A DNA stretch of 32,596 nucleotides from JAJPXI01 sp045602885 (GTDB lineage: Bacteria; Bacillota; Clostridia; Oscillospirales; Oscillospiraceae), in assembly GCA_045602885.1 (NCBI GenBank), contig JAZSCJ010000060.1, positions 1 to 32,596 of the forward strand. The letters are read 5' to 3'. Positions 7,695 to 14,591 of the stretch are shown here, piece by piece; position 1 is the stretch's first letter; each line of letters begins with the position of its first letter. The notes under the pieces were generated by a model. That model was not told where the DNA came from. It saw only the letters and a program-made list of their open reading frames with translations, and did not search any database. Both the position numbers and the translations under genes were made by a program.

Positions 7695-8147
7695 ATGATC
7701 AGGGTACTTTTCGTCTGCCACGGCAATATTTGCCGAAGCACTATGGCCGAATACGTGATGAAGCATTTGGTGAAGCAGGCTAAGTTGGAGGAGAAGATTT
7801 ACGTTGACTCTGCCGGCACCTCACGGGAGGAGATCGGCAATGGCGTGCATCGTGGTACTCGGCGCAAGCTTAGGCAGAAGGGGATCCCCTGCGGTGATCA
7901 CCGTGCCCGGCAGATGACCCGGCTGGATTATCAAATGTTTAATTACATCGTCTGCATGGATAATGCCAACCGAAGCGATCTGATGCGCATGACCAACAAC
8001 GATCCCAAAGGAAAAGTCAGCTTGATTCTGGACTATACCGACCGTCCCGGTGAGGTGGCTGACCCGTGGTACACGGGCGATTTCAACGCCACTTGGGACG
8101 ATGTGTACGAAGGCTGCACCAAGCTGCTGGAACAGTTGAAAAAATAA
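7695..8147 (+). CDS. Low-molecular-weight protein-tyrosine phosphatase
   Basis: A cytoplasmic cysteine phosphatase of 150 residues, the usual family size. The P-loop CX5R is at residues 8-14 (VCHGNICRS), with nucleophile Cys8 and Arg14. The general-acid Asp lies in DPWYTGDF near the C terminus, matching the family DP(W/F) motif. In Firmicutes such enzymes act on tyrosine- or arginine-phosphorylated proteins; the partner is unknown here. Start: ATG 7695 is chosen because AGGAG (7681-7685) is 9 nt upstream and the P-loop then sits at the family's usual position. It is monocistronic, with a strong terminator after it. The 200 bp upstream hold the minus-strand tRNA promoter and no clear promoter for this gene. 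Confidence 0.92.
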   Translation: MIRVLFVCHGNICRSTMAEYVMKHLVKQAKLEEKIYVDSAGTSREEIGNGVHRGTRRKLRQKGIPCGDHRARQMTRLDYQMFNYIVCMDNANRSDLMRMTNNDPKGKVSLILDYTDRPGEVADPWYTGDFNATWDDVYEGCTKLLEQLKK

Positions 8148-8153
8148 GTAACA

Positions 8154-8190
8154 GCGTGCGTACCGAGCGATCGGTGCGTACGCTTTTTTT
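8154..8190 (+). terminator. Terminator after the phosphatase gene
   Basis: A 13-bp stem (8154-8166 with 8171-8183, two G-U pairs) has a GCGA loop and is followed by seven T. Confidence 0.92.
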
Positions 8191-8246
8191 GTGGACATAG
8201 CCCGGGCTCTTTTTGCATATACTGCCACGAAAAGGAGTGGGCAGAA

Positions 8247-9203
8247 ATGCAAAAGAACTATGCTGTGCATCGTGTAAAATCCGGCCGAACGGTGGCTTTG
8301 GGCCTTCGGGAAAAGCGGCGGTTGATCCAGTTGATCGTGTGTGTGGTGCTTTTTCTAGTGGTATTTGTAGGAAAAGGTGTGGCGCCCGAAGTGTTTCAGA
8401 CCGGGGACGCGCTGCTGCAGATGATTCAGTCGGACACCGACTTTGCCGGTGCATTTTCCGCAGTCGGGGCTGCGCTGGCCGAGGGTGAGCCGGTACAGGA
8501 AACGCTGGCAAAGCTGTCGGTTGAAATACTGGGGGGAGCGCGGCCGAACGAGAAGACGGTATCCGATGCGCTTCGGGCAGATCCACAAGCAAAGCGCATG
8601 GCTGCAACGCTGACACAGAGCGCCACGCCACAGGCCATACTGGCCGGACGGGGCATTTCCGTTCCGTCACAGATGCCCACCTTGCAGACGGAGGAAGTGG
8701 CGCAGCCCGAACCCGAGCCACAGCCTCAGCCGGAACCGGTCAAGTCGATCCCGGCATATACCGGTCCGAAACCGCCGACTGACGCCACCATGGAATATGT
8801 TTCCCTTGGCATCGCAGAAACGGTTACGCCGGTGCAGGGGGAGCTGTCCTCGTCCTTCGGCTATCGGGATCACCCCATCACGGGCACGTATTGCTTTCAC
8901 AACGGGATCGATTTGGCCGCTGACAAGGGTACGGCGGTGGCCGCCTTTGCCTCGGGAACGGTGGATTTCATTGGTGAAAGTGAAGCCTATGGCCTTTACA
9001 TACAGTTAAACCACGGCAACGGCGTGACCACATTCTACTGCCATTGCAGCCAGCTGTTTGCCCGAAAGGGGGAAAGCGTAGCGGTGGGGCAGACCATTGC
9101 CGCGGTGGGGGATACCGGGGACACCACTGGGGCGCATCTGCATTGGGAAATCGAGCGCAATGGGGTGCGATTGAACCCGGCATACTATATTGAAACGCTT
9201 TGA
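8247..9203 (+). CDS. spoIVFA: Membrane-anchored M23 (LytM) domain protein, SpoIVFA-like
   Basis: A 318-residue protein with a short basic cytoplasmic N terminus, one membrane segment at about residues 32-48, a poorly conserved extracytoplasmic region, and a Pro/Glu/Gln-rich spacer (about 150-170). The C-terminal M23 domain has the family landmarks SSFGYRDHP, HNGIDL (HxxxD) and HLHWE (HxH), so both metal-binding motifs look intact. It overlaps by 14 nt an M50 protease gene. That pairing matches spoIVFA-spoIVFB, in which SpoIVFA holds the intramembrane protease in the forespore outer membrane during sigma-K activation. The SpoIVFA name rests mainly on this context; a cell-wall endopeptidase is the alternative. 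AAAGGAG lies 9 nt before the ATG. Confidence 0.7.
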   Translation: MQKNYAVHRVKSGRTVALGLREKRRLIQLIVCVVLFLVVFVGKGVAPEVFQTGDALLQMIQSDTDFAGAFSAVGAALAEGEPVQETLAKLSVEILGGARPNEKTVSDALRADPQAKRMAATLTQSATPQAILAGRGISVPSQMPTLQTEEVAQPEPEPQPQPEPVKSIPAYTGPKPPTDATMEYVSLGIAETVTPVQGELSSSFGYRDHPITGTYCFHNGIDLAADKGTAVAAFASGTVDFIGESEAYGLYIQLNHGNGVTTFYCHCSQLFARKGESVAVGQTIAAVGDTGDTTGAHLHWEIERNGVRLNPAYYIETL

Positions 9204-9753
9204 GCCGGGGCGCATTTCCTGCTCGTCGGGCTTTCTGCTGCTGGTGGCGGCGCTGATCTATCTGGACGGACAGAGCATGGTGCTGTGTGTGCTGCTGGCG
9301 GCAGCCTTGCATGAACTGGCCCATTGGACGGCAGTTGTTTTGCTGGGCGGGCGAGTGCGTGCGCTGCGATTGACGGTGGTGGGGGCGGTGCTGGAGCTGG
9401 ATGGCGCGTACCTGCTGTCCTATGGACGGGAAGTGGTTGCCGCCCTGGCCGGGCCGATGGTCAATTTGGTGCTGGCGTGGGGCTGTGCACGGCTGCAATG
9501 GCACTTACTTGCCGGGTTGAATTGCTGTCTTGGCGTGCTCAACCTGTTGCCTATTGGGACGCTGGATGGGGGGCGCATTCTGCGCTGTCTGTTAAGTATG
9601 CGCTGGCCCGGGGGGGCGCAGCGGGTGGTAAACGCCCTGTCTGTACTCTGCGCCGGGGCAGTTTTGGGGCTTGGTTGGGCCGCGTGGCAAAGGTGGGGGA
9701 ATCTGACGTTGCTGTGTGTTGCGGTATGGTTGCTTGTGAGTGTAATAAAATAA
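9190..9753 (+). CDS. spoIVFB: M50 site-2 protease, SpoIVFB-like
   Basis: An intramembrane zinc metalloprotease of 187 residues, nearly all hydrophobic. The zinc motif HELAH (HExxH) lies in the second or third hydrophobic segment, and the downstream ligand motif is NLLPIGTLDGGR (NxxPxxxLDG). SpoIVFB cleaves pro-sigma-K within the membrane during sporulation. The small size and the M23-domain neighbour upstream favour SpoIVFB over RseP-type proteases, and no PDZ domain is present. The start is TTG at 9190, inside the end of the upstream gene, giving an N terminus that fits the family; no strong ribosome binding site is visible, so translational coupling is likely. In Bacillus the pair lies next to rplU; here rplS follows with its own promoter. 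Confidence 0.78.
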   Translation: MKRFEPGRISCSSGFLLLVAALIYLDGQSMVLCVLLAAALHELAHWTAVVLLGGRVRALRLTVVGAVLELDGAYLLSYGREVVAALAGPMVNLVLAWGCARLQWHLLAGLNCCLGVLNLLPIGTLDGGRILRCLLSMRWPGGAQRVVNALSVLCAGAVLGLGWAAWQRWGNLTLLCVAVWLLVSVIK

Positions 9754-9774
9754 TCAAAGAAAATGAAAAAGTGC

Positions 9775-9803
9775 TTGCCTTTTGGAAAAAGTTGTGGTAA
9801 CAT
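9775..9803 (+). promoter_or_regulatory. Putative rplS promoter
   Basis: TTGCCT (9775-9780) and TAACAT (9798-9803) are separated by 17 bp, just after the SpoIVFB stop. It would give a 5' leader of about 75 nt carrying the structured element described next. Confidence 0.5.
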
Positions 9804-9814
9804 ATTGCAGTCTT

Positions 9815-9866
9815 AATAAAGGGTGGTCCTCTGCGAACCGATCTTCGATTGCGCATGAACGCCTAT
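9815..9866 (+). ncRNA. Possible ribosomal protein L19 leader
   Basis: The rplS 5' leader has GGTGGTCC (9822-9829), a hairpin formed by 9832-9855 with TGCG/CGCA ends, and TGAACG (9856-9861). A structured L19 leader motif is known upstream of rplS in Firmicutes, and the order of short conserved blocks resembles it from memory. A covariance-model search would decide. Confidence 0.45.
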
Positions 9867-9885
9867 AAAACAGGAGGAAATCACA

Positions 9886-10227
9886 ATGGATCTCATGCAA
9901 GCATTCGTTTCCAAGTACGTCAAGGAAGATCACCCCGAAGTGGCCATCGGCGACACCGTTAAGGTTCACCTGAAGGTCAAGGAAGGCAACCGCGAGCGTA
10001 TTCAGGTGTTCGAGGGTACCGTCATTGCCAAGAAGCACGGCGGCATCGAGGAGACCTTCACCGTTCGTCGGGTTTCCTACGGCGTCGGCGTTGAGAAGGT
10101 GTTCCCCGTCCACTCTCCCGCCATCGAGAAGGTGGAGCTGGTTCGCCACGGTAAGGTTCGCCGCGCCAAGCTGTACTACCTGCGTGACCGCGTGGGCAAG
10201 GCCGCTAAGGTCAAGGAGCGCCTGTAA
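9886..10227 (+). CDS. rplS: 50S ribosomal protein L19
   Basis: Large-subunit protein near the 30S interface, 113 residues, the normal length. Typical blocks are GDTVKVHLKVKEGNRERIQVFEGTV, the SYGVGVEKVFPVHSP core, and VRRAKLYYLRDRVGKAA at the C terminus. AGGAGG lies 8 nt before the ATG. It is followed by its own terminator. In many Firmicutes rplS is directly followed by rbgA and rnhB; here those genes begin only at 15208. Confidence 0.97.
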   Translation: MDLMQAFVSKYVKEDHPEVAIGDTVKVHLKVKEGNRERIQVFEGTVIAKKHGGIEETFTVRRVSYGVGVEKVFPVHSPAIEKVELVRHGKVRRAKLYYLRDRVGKAAKVKERL

Positions 10228-10257
10228 GCGTTATTGTTCCAATACGGAAACGATAGA

Positions 10258-10300
10258 AGAGGACGCAAACTGTTTGGTTTCCGTCCTCTCTTTATTTTTA
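10258..10300 (+). terminator. Terminator of rplS
   Basis: The outer stem AGAGGACG/CGTCCTCT (10258-10265 with 10282-10289) and inner stem AAAC/GTTT are separated by a C-C mismatch. They are followed by the T-rich tract CTTTATTTTTA. Confidence 0.85.
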
Positions 10301-10317
10301 GTTTTAAAGACGAAACC

Positions 10318-10354
10318 TTGCTCGTTGAGGATCATGGCATATCTCAACGAGCAA
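10318..10354 (+). repeat. 12-bp perfect inverted repeat
   Basis: TTGCTCGTTGAG (10318-10329) is repeated in reverse complement at 10343-10354, with a 13-nt spacer. It lies between the rplS terminator and the promoter of the chemoreceptor gene. It has no T-run and is not explained by a known motif. Confidence 0.7.
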
Positions 10355-10447
10355 ACTGCGTCTTCCAAAGAGCTGGGCCGCATGAAGCGAGATGAATCGT
10401 CAACTTCTACAAAAATTACCTCGAAACACTTAAATTGTTACGTCATA

Positions 10448-10476
10448 TTGCGTTTTTTGTCGATTGAAGATATAAT
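10448..10476 (+). promoter_or_regulatory. Promoter of the chemoreceptor gene
   Basis: TTGCGT (10448-10453) and a perfect TATAAT (10471-10476) are spaced 17 bp apart, in an AT-rich stretch. This is a sigma-A type promoter; no sigma-D-like (TAAA-N15-GCCGATAA) motility promoter is seen. Confidence 0.7.
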
Positions 10477-10511
10477 TTTTACAATCACCTACAAATACGG
10501 AGGTCGGTTTC

Positions 10512-11852
10512 ATGTCGGTCAAAGAAATTTCAGATAAGATCATACAAACTCACGCTTTACTGGTGTTTGGAGTCTGTGCCCTGTTTGGCATTATCAGCGT
10601 TGTACGCAAAGCGTTCCTTATGGGAGCGTGTACCATCGGAACGGGCATTCTGATCCCCGTCATCGCATTGCTTGCCATGAAGAACGCCTCCAAAATCGCG
10701 AAGGGTACTTTCCTGACGCAGGCAACCGCCATCGTGATCGTGGCGCTGTCCGCCGTGCAGGGTGAATTGCACAGCATGTTTGCGTTGCTGGCAGGCAACG
10801 TCGCCATCGGCAGCATCTACTACGACCTGCGCAATATCCGAATTGCCTGGGTGCTCACAGATGTCATTCTCGTTTTGGCCTGCTTTTTCCGGAATCAAGT
10901 CTACATCGGTGCCGACCTCGGCTTGATCATCAAGGGCATCCTCGGTTTGAACATTGCGGCTTGGATGGTACAACTGTTGCTCAAGGACAGTATCAAAAGC
11001 ATCCACGATGCTGTTGAGGCCACCAAGAAAGCCGATTCTCTTCTGGACGAAGTGCGTGTGCAGATGGAGCACAGCCAGAAGATGGCGGATACCCAGTCCA
11101 GCACGATCCGTCATGTGACTGAGGTTGCGGTACATCTGGACGGCTCCTCCAGTCAGATGTTGGACATCGCCAACCGACTCAGCACCGCCGCGGCGGAGCA
11201 GGCCAGCAAAGTTGCCGACATTCATGTGAATGTTCAAAACTTCGCCGCACAAACCGAGGAGAGCTTTGCGGCCTCTGCCGCCGCAAGCGAGGCCGCATCC
11301 CGTAGCGTGGCGATTCTCACCGAGAACAACGAAACCATGCACCAGATGATCCAGGCGATGGATCACTTGAACGATACCTCCGCAAAAATCCGTACGATCA
11401 TCAAAGCCATTGATGATATTTCGTTCCAGACCAACATCCTTGCGCTGAACGCCGCAGTCGAGGCGGCACGAGCCGGTGCCGCTGGCAGGGGCTTTGCCGT
11501 GGTTGCCGACGAGGTGCGCAACCTCGCCACCAAGAGCGCAGTGGCCGCCAAGGATACAGAAACCTTGATTGGCGCATCCATCGAGGCCGTCGAAACCGGA
11601 ACGCGGTACGCTATGGCCGCGTCCCAGAACATGGACGAGATCTTGAAATGCTCCCACGAGAGCGAGGTTCATGTCAAGAAGATCACCGCGTTGGCAGAAG
11701 GTCAGCAGGACGACGTGAAGGAGATCACCGAGAGCATCCGCGCGATCAACGAACTGCTTTCCACAAACACCGAAATGGCCTCGGAAAGTTCTGAAATGGC
11801 TCGCGCACTCTCGTCGGATGTGGAACATCTGAACGAAATTATAAATATCTAA
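10512..11852 (+). CDS. Methyl-accepting chemotaxis protein with six-helix membrane domain
   Basis: Chemoreceptor-type signalling protein of 446 residues. The N-terminal 155 residues hold about six hydrophobic segments (roughly 16-32, 36-55, 66-82, 86-102, 110-125, 135-155) with no large extracytoplasmic sensor and no obvious HAMP domain. A long coiled coil follows. The conserved signalling hairpin tip (IDDISFQTNILALNAAVEAA, then RAGAAGRGFAVVADEVRNLA) marks the MCP signal domain that would contact CheW and CheA. It is a lone gene with its own promoter, and no other che or fla genes are in the window. The ligand is unknown and might be sensed within the membrane. GGAGG lies 8 nt before the ATG. 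Confidence 0.9.
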   Translation: MSVKEISDKIIQTHALLVFGVCALFGIISVVRKAFLMGACTIGTGILIPVIALLAMKNASKIAKGTFLTQATAIVIVALSAVQGELHSMFALLAGNVAIGSIYYDLRNIRIAWVLTDVILVLACFFRNQVYIGADLGLIIKGILGLNIAAWMVQLLLKDSIKSIHDAVEATKKADSLLDEVRVQMEHSQKMADTQSSTIRHVTEVAVHLDGSSSQMLDIANRLSTAAAEQASKVADIHVNVQNFAAQTEESFAASAAASEAASRSVAILTENNETMHQMIQAMDHLNDTSAKIRTIIKAIDDISFQTNILALNAAVEAARAGAAGRGFAVVADEVRNLATKSAVAAKDTETLIGASIEAVETGTRYAMAASQNMDEILKCSHESEVHVKKITALAEGQQDDVKEITESIRAINELLSTNTEMASESSEMARALSSDVEHLNEIINI

Positions 11853-11917
11853 ATCAAACCGATACAAAGACACGAACCGAACCCATTGGGTTTTCCCACT
11901 CCTTTTTTTATCCATCG

Positions 11918-11951
11918 AAAAAGCGCTGCGGAATACTCCGCAGCGCTTTTT
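11918..11951. terminator. Bidirectional terminator between the chemoreceptor and TVP38 genes
   Basis: A perfect 15-bp inverted repeat (11918-11932 with 11937-11951) has an ATAC loop and is flanked by five A and five T. It can terminate both convergent genes. Confidence 0.92.
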
Positions 11952-11970
11952 AATATAAATTAGTGTTAGG

Positions 11971-12651
11971 CTATTTGCGTTTGAATTTCTGTAACAAAGC
12001 CTGTTCCAGACGATCGCCGTACTTTATGGCAAACACCAGCAGCCCAACGCCGCCCAGGCCAAGCAGTACCATGCCCCATAAGGGGATGGCAACGGTAGCG
12101 CTGCCCACGGCGCAGGCAACCAGAAGTCCCCACGGACGGGCAATCAGAGCAATGACAAAAAAACGCAGGGGAGAAATGGTAGTCAACCCGGCCAGAATAC
12201 AGATGATATCATCGGGAAAGAAGGGGAACAGAAAGACCAGAAGCAGAACGACATCCTGTTTGGCACGGATGACAGCTAAGTATTTTTCGGAGATCTTACG
12301 GCTGACCAGCTTGTCGGCAAAGGGGCGGCCCAGTGCGCGGGCCAGGGAAAACATTAGATAAGAGCCCAGCAGAATCGCGGAAAAGGTCAAAAGAAAGGAC
12401 TGCCACATTCCAAACAGAAGCGCGCCGGCTAATGCGGTGATATTGCTGGGAATGGGGGCCAGGATCACCGAAAATAGCTGAACCAGAAAAAAAGCAAGCT
12501 GTCCGTAGGGAGAGAAGCGAGCGATGTATTCCTCGATGGAGGCCGGGGAGGAAAGAGCGGAGAAAAAGCCGGTTTTCCAAAGAAACAGCGCGCTGCCGCC
12601 CAAAAGAAGCAGAGTGATCAGGGCGGAAAGCCATTGTAAGCGTTTTGTCAT
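11971..12651 (-). CDS. TVP38/TMEM64 (DedA-superfamily) membrane protein
   Basis: A 226-residue polytopic membrane protein of the SNARE-associated/VTT family. The core shows LAPIPSNITALAGALLFG, the family's re-entrant loop with conserved prolines, then LLGSYLMFSLARALGRPFADKL and a second reentrant-like segment FLFPFFPDDIICILAGLT. Relatives of this superfamily move lipids across membranes; the substrate is unknown here. The ATG at 12651 is preceded at a distance by GAGGAG. It is monocistronic and ends at the bidirectional terminator. Confidence 0.88.
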   Translation of the reverse strand: MTKRLQWLSALITLLLLGGSALFLWKTGFFSALSSPASIEEYIARFSPYGQLAFFLVQLFSVILAPIPSNITALAGALLFGMWQSFLLTFSAILLGSYLMFSLARALGRPFADKLVSRKISEKYLAVIRAKQDVVLLLVFLFPFFPDDIICILAGLTTISPLRFFVIALIARPWGLLVACAVGSATVAIPLWGMVLLGLGGVGLLVFAIKYGDRLEQALLQKFKRK

Positions 12652-12738
12652 GGGGGCGACATCTCCTCTCTGGGTTTAGTGTAACACATTCAGTTCCTGT
12701 TTGACACTAAGATATATCGTAAGAATGAAAAAATATCA

Positions 12739-12763
12739 AAAAAATCCACACCCTGTGGTGTGG
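12739..12763 (-). terminator. Orphan minus-strand terminator-like hairpin
   Basis: On the minus strand CCACACC/GGTGTGG (12757-12763 with 12746-12752) has an ACAG loop and is followed by A and seven T. It looks like a full intrinsic terminator, but no minus-strand gene lies upstream of it. The 600-bp stretch 12652-13255 otherwise holds an Rpn remnant, its terminator and the promoter of the SLH gene. Confidence 0.6.
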
Positions 12764-12880
12764 TCAATTGCCGTTGGATGACGATGGATTCCCAGCTGAT
12801 TCCAAAGAACAACTCATCCGCATCCTGAGCCACGGTGCAGTTTTGCGCCGTGGACCTGCAATACATCCTTACCTTATTGA

Positions 12881-13066
12881 CACGTTGAGTATACCTTAAT
12901 ACTGGAAGCCCAGCGCGCCGAAGGCCGTGCCGAAGGTCTCGCCGAAGGCCGTGCCGAAGCTCACGCCGAAGCGAAAGCACGCGCAAGCGCCCTCAAGGAC
13001 ACTCTTCCGGACGATTTGATTGCACTGGCTACAGGACTGTCTCTTGAAGAGGTAAAAGCTCTTTAA
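12881..13066 (+). pseudogene. C-terminal remnant of an Rpn/PD-(D/E)XK nuclease-transposase family gene
   Basis: The frame is open from 12881 (an in-frame TGA lies at 12878-12880) to TAA 13064-13066. From 12902 it encodes a repetitive tail of RAEGRAEGLAEGRAEAHAEA type followed by a short domain ending LIALATGLSLEEVKAL. This EG-rich coiled stretch plus 'ATGLS-EE' ending is the characteristic C terminus of Rpn-family recombination-promoting nuclease/putative transposase proteins. The catalytic nuclease part, normally about 200-250 residues, is missing and there is no start codon with a ribosome binding site. Its terminator survives directly after it. Confidence 0.7.
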
Positions 13067-13075
13067 CACGCTCAC

Positions 13076-13113
13076 AAAAGCCGCAGGAGAAATCTCCTGC
13101 GGCTTTTTCTTTT
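13076..13113 (+). terminator. Terminator after the Rpn remnant
   Basis: A 15-bp perfect stem (13076-13090 with 13093-13107) is followed by a T-rich tract (TTTTTCTTTT). Confidence 0.88.
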
Positions 13114-13157
13114 GCACAAAACACATTAAGATTGGGATTGCCTACCTTTCGCATCGC

Positions 13158-13186
13158 TTGCATGAGCGCTGAAACTGTTGTATAAT
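13158..13186 (+). promoter_or_regulatory. Promoter of the SLH-protein gene with overlapping palindrome
   Basis: TTGCAT (13158-13163) and a perfect TATAAT (13181-13186) are 17 bp apart. An inverted repeat TGTTGT-N6-ACAACA (13176-13193) overlaps the -10 box and could be an operator. The leader to the ATG is about 60 nt. Confidence 0.72.
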
Positions 13187-13255
13187 CACAACATAGCGCA
13201 GACAAGGCCGCTTTTGGCCATTTCAATCAAATTTAAGTAATAAGGAGGAAAACTC

Positions 13256-14473
13256 ATGATTAAACGCAAAAATTTCGTATCCGCATTGCTGGCGTCGGCA
13301 CTGGCATGTGCCCTCTCTTTCACCAGCTTCGCCTTCGCAGCACCCCGCTTTACCGATGTCAACGGCCACTGGGCGGCTGCTGAGATCAACCGCATCGCTG
13401 ACGGTGGTCTGGTGCAGGGCTATGGCAACGGCAAGTTCGGACCCGACGATATTCTGAACATCGACCAGCTGGCCAAGATCATCTGCAACGTCAAGGGCGT
13501 AGACGACCAGGCGGCCAACGGCTACTGGGGCTATGGCGCAGTGAAATACTGCGTAGAAACAAGCAAGTGCCTGCCCAGCCAGGGCGACTATACGGCAGCG
13601 AATTACGCCGTGCCCTGTTCCCGTGAACTGGCCATCTATATGTTCGTCAAAGCGCTGGGAATGGGCGCTGAGGCAGAAGCCATCGCACGCCCTGCGCTGA
13701 CCTATGAGGCCATCCCCGACTGGGCCGACATTTCCCTCCAGTACCGCACCAGTGCGCTAAACGCATATAAGGTCGGTCTGATCAAGGGTATAGACGACCA
13801 GGGCACCTTCGGGCCCGACGGCGCCTTCACCCGTGCGCAGGTCGCCACCATGCTTGTTCGCGCCGGCTGGCTGAAAGCGGCTGTCAAGGCAACGGACTCG
13901 AACGTGGAAACTCTGACCAACCAGCAGATCTTCGAGATGTACAAGGCAACTGGCATTCTCAAATACAGTGAATCGACCGGCATACCTACGCTTTATTCTG
14001 ACGGCACCCCCACCATGGACGAGATCGGTCGGGTTGAAATAAATCACTTTAACGGAACCGAGAACGGCGGCTTGGTGGTTACGCTGCGTGAAGGCAACTA
14101 CTATGTAGACAGCACCTCGTCCTTCAACTACGCCGGCCGCCAGTGGCTCAAGCAGGTACTCCAGGTAGCCTACCCCGCATCCTGGCAGGAAGCTTATAAC
14201 GCCGTACACGATGTCTTCCTCAATGAGATCCACGAGTACAACGGCACGGCCGAGCCCAGTGCCCTGCGCTGGCTGGATGGACGCGAGTTCCGTTGTGTCA
14301 TGGACTCGAGTGGGAATGCCTGTGTGATTTCGATTGGCCAGCCCGGCCACACCAAGTCGTACAATAACTCACTTGCCGTAGTTCGCAGCAAACGGCCGAG
14401 TAATTACAGTGGATTTGAGGGCACACTCACCATCGACAGCCTGTTCCAGCAGTACGAACTGGATAAGTGGTAA
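13256..14473 (+). CDS. Exported S-layer homology (SLH) domain protein
   Basis: A cell-surface protein of 405 residues. The N terminus is a clear signal peptide (KRK, then a hydrophobic core ending FAFAA, cleavage near residue 29). Three SLH-like repeats follow: the first at about 30-75 (FTDVNGHWAAAEINRIAD), the second at about 80-140, and the third at about 150-205, with FTRAQVATMLVRAGW. SLH triplets bind secondary cell-wall polymer and tether proteins to the wall. The remaining 200 residues form a domain I do not recognise, rich in Tyr, Asn, Ser and Gly. AAGGAGG precedes the ATG. It is monocistronic, with its own promoter and terminator. Confidence 0.88.
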   Translation: MIKRKNFVSALLASALACALSFTSFAFAAPRFTDVNGHWAAAEINRIADGGLVQGYGNGKFGPDDILNIDQLAKIICNVKGVDDQAANGYWGYGAVKYCVETSKCLPSQGDYTAANYAVPCSRELAIYMFVKALGMGAEAEAIARPALTYEAIPDWADISLQYRTSALNAYKVGLIKGIDDQGTFGPDGAFTRAQVATMLVRAGWLKAAVKATDSNVETLTNQQIFEMYKATGILKYSESTGIPTLYSDGTPTMDEIGRVEINHFNGTENGGLVVTLREGNYYVDSTSSFNYAGRQWLKQVLQVAYPASWQEAYNAVHDVFLNEIHEYNGTAEPSALRWLDGREFRCVMDSSGNACVISIGQPGHTKSYNNSLAVVRSKRPSNYSGFEGTLTIDSLFQQYELDKW

Positions 14474-14495
14474 ACGAAAACAACATTGGTCAAGC

Positions 14496-14538
14496 AATCG
14501 GTAGAGAGGGCGAACTGCCCTCTCTACCGATTATTTTT
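14496..14538 (+). terminator. Terminator of the SLH-protein gene
   Basis: A perfect 16-bp stem (14496-14511 with 14517-14532) has a 5-nt loop and is followed by ATTTTT. Confidence 0.9.
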
Positions 14539-14591
14539 ACCCCAAAGCACGCGCCTTAAACCGCAACTTTATTGTAGGAGGAATGTTTCCC

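Noticed and set aside
10334..10537. Possible 67-codon ORF between rplS and the chemoreceptor gene
   Set aside because: It has no ribosome binding site, crosses the chemoreceptor promoter and overlaps the start of that gene in another frame.
10557..11915. 452-codon minus-strand open frame opposite the chemoreceptor gene
   Set aside because: Antisense shadow of a well-defined MCP gene; no ribosome binding site or family pattern.
12726..12782. Short frame starting MKKYQKNPHPVVW that could be a leader peptide
   Set aside because: There is no ribosome binding site and no plus-strand attenuator or biosynthetic gene after it.
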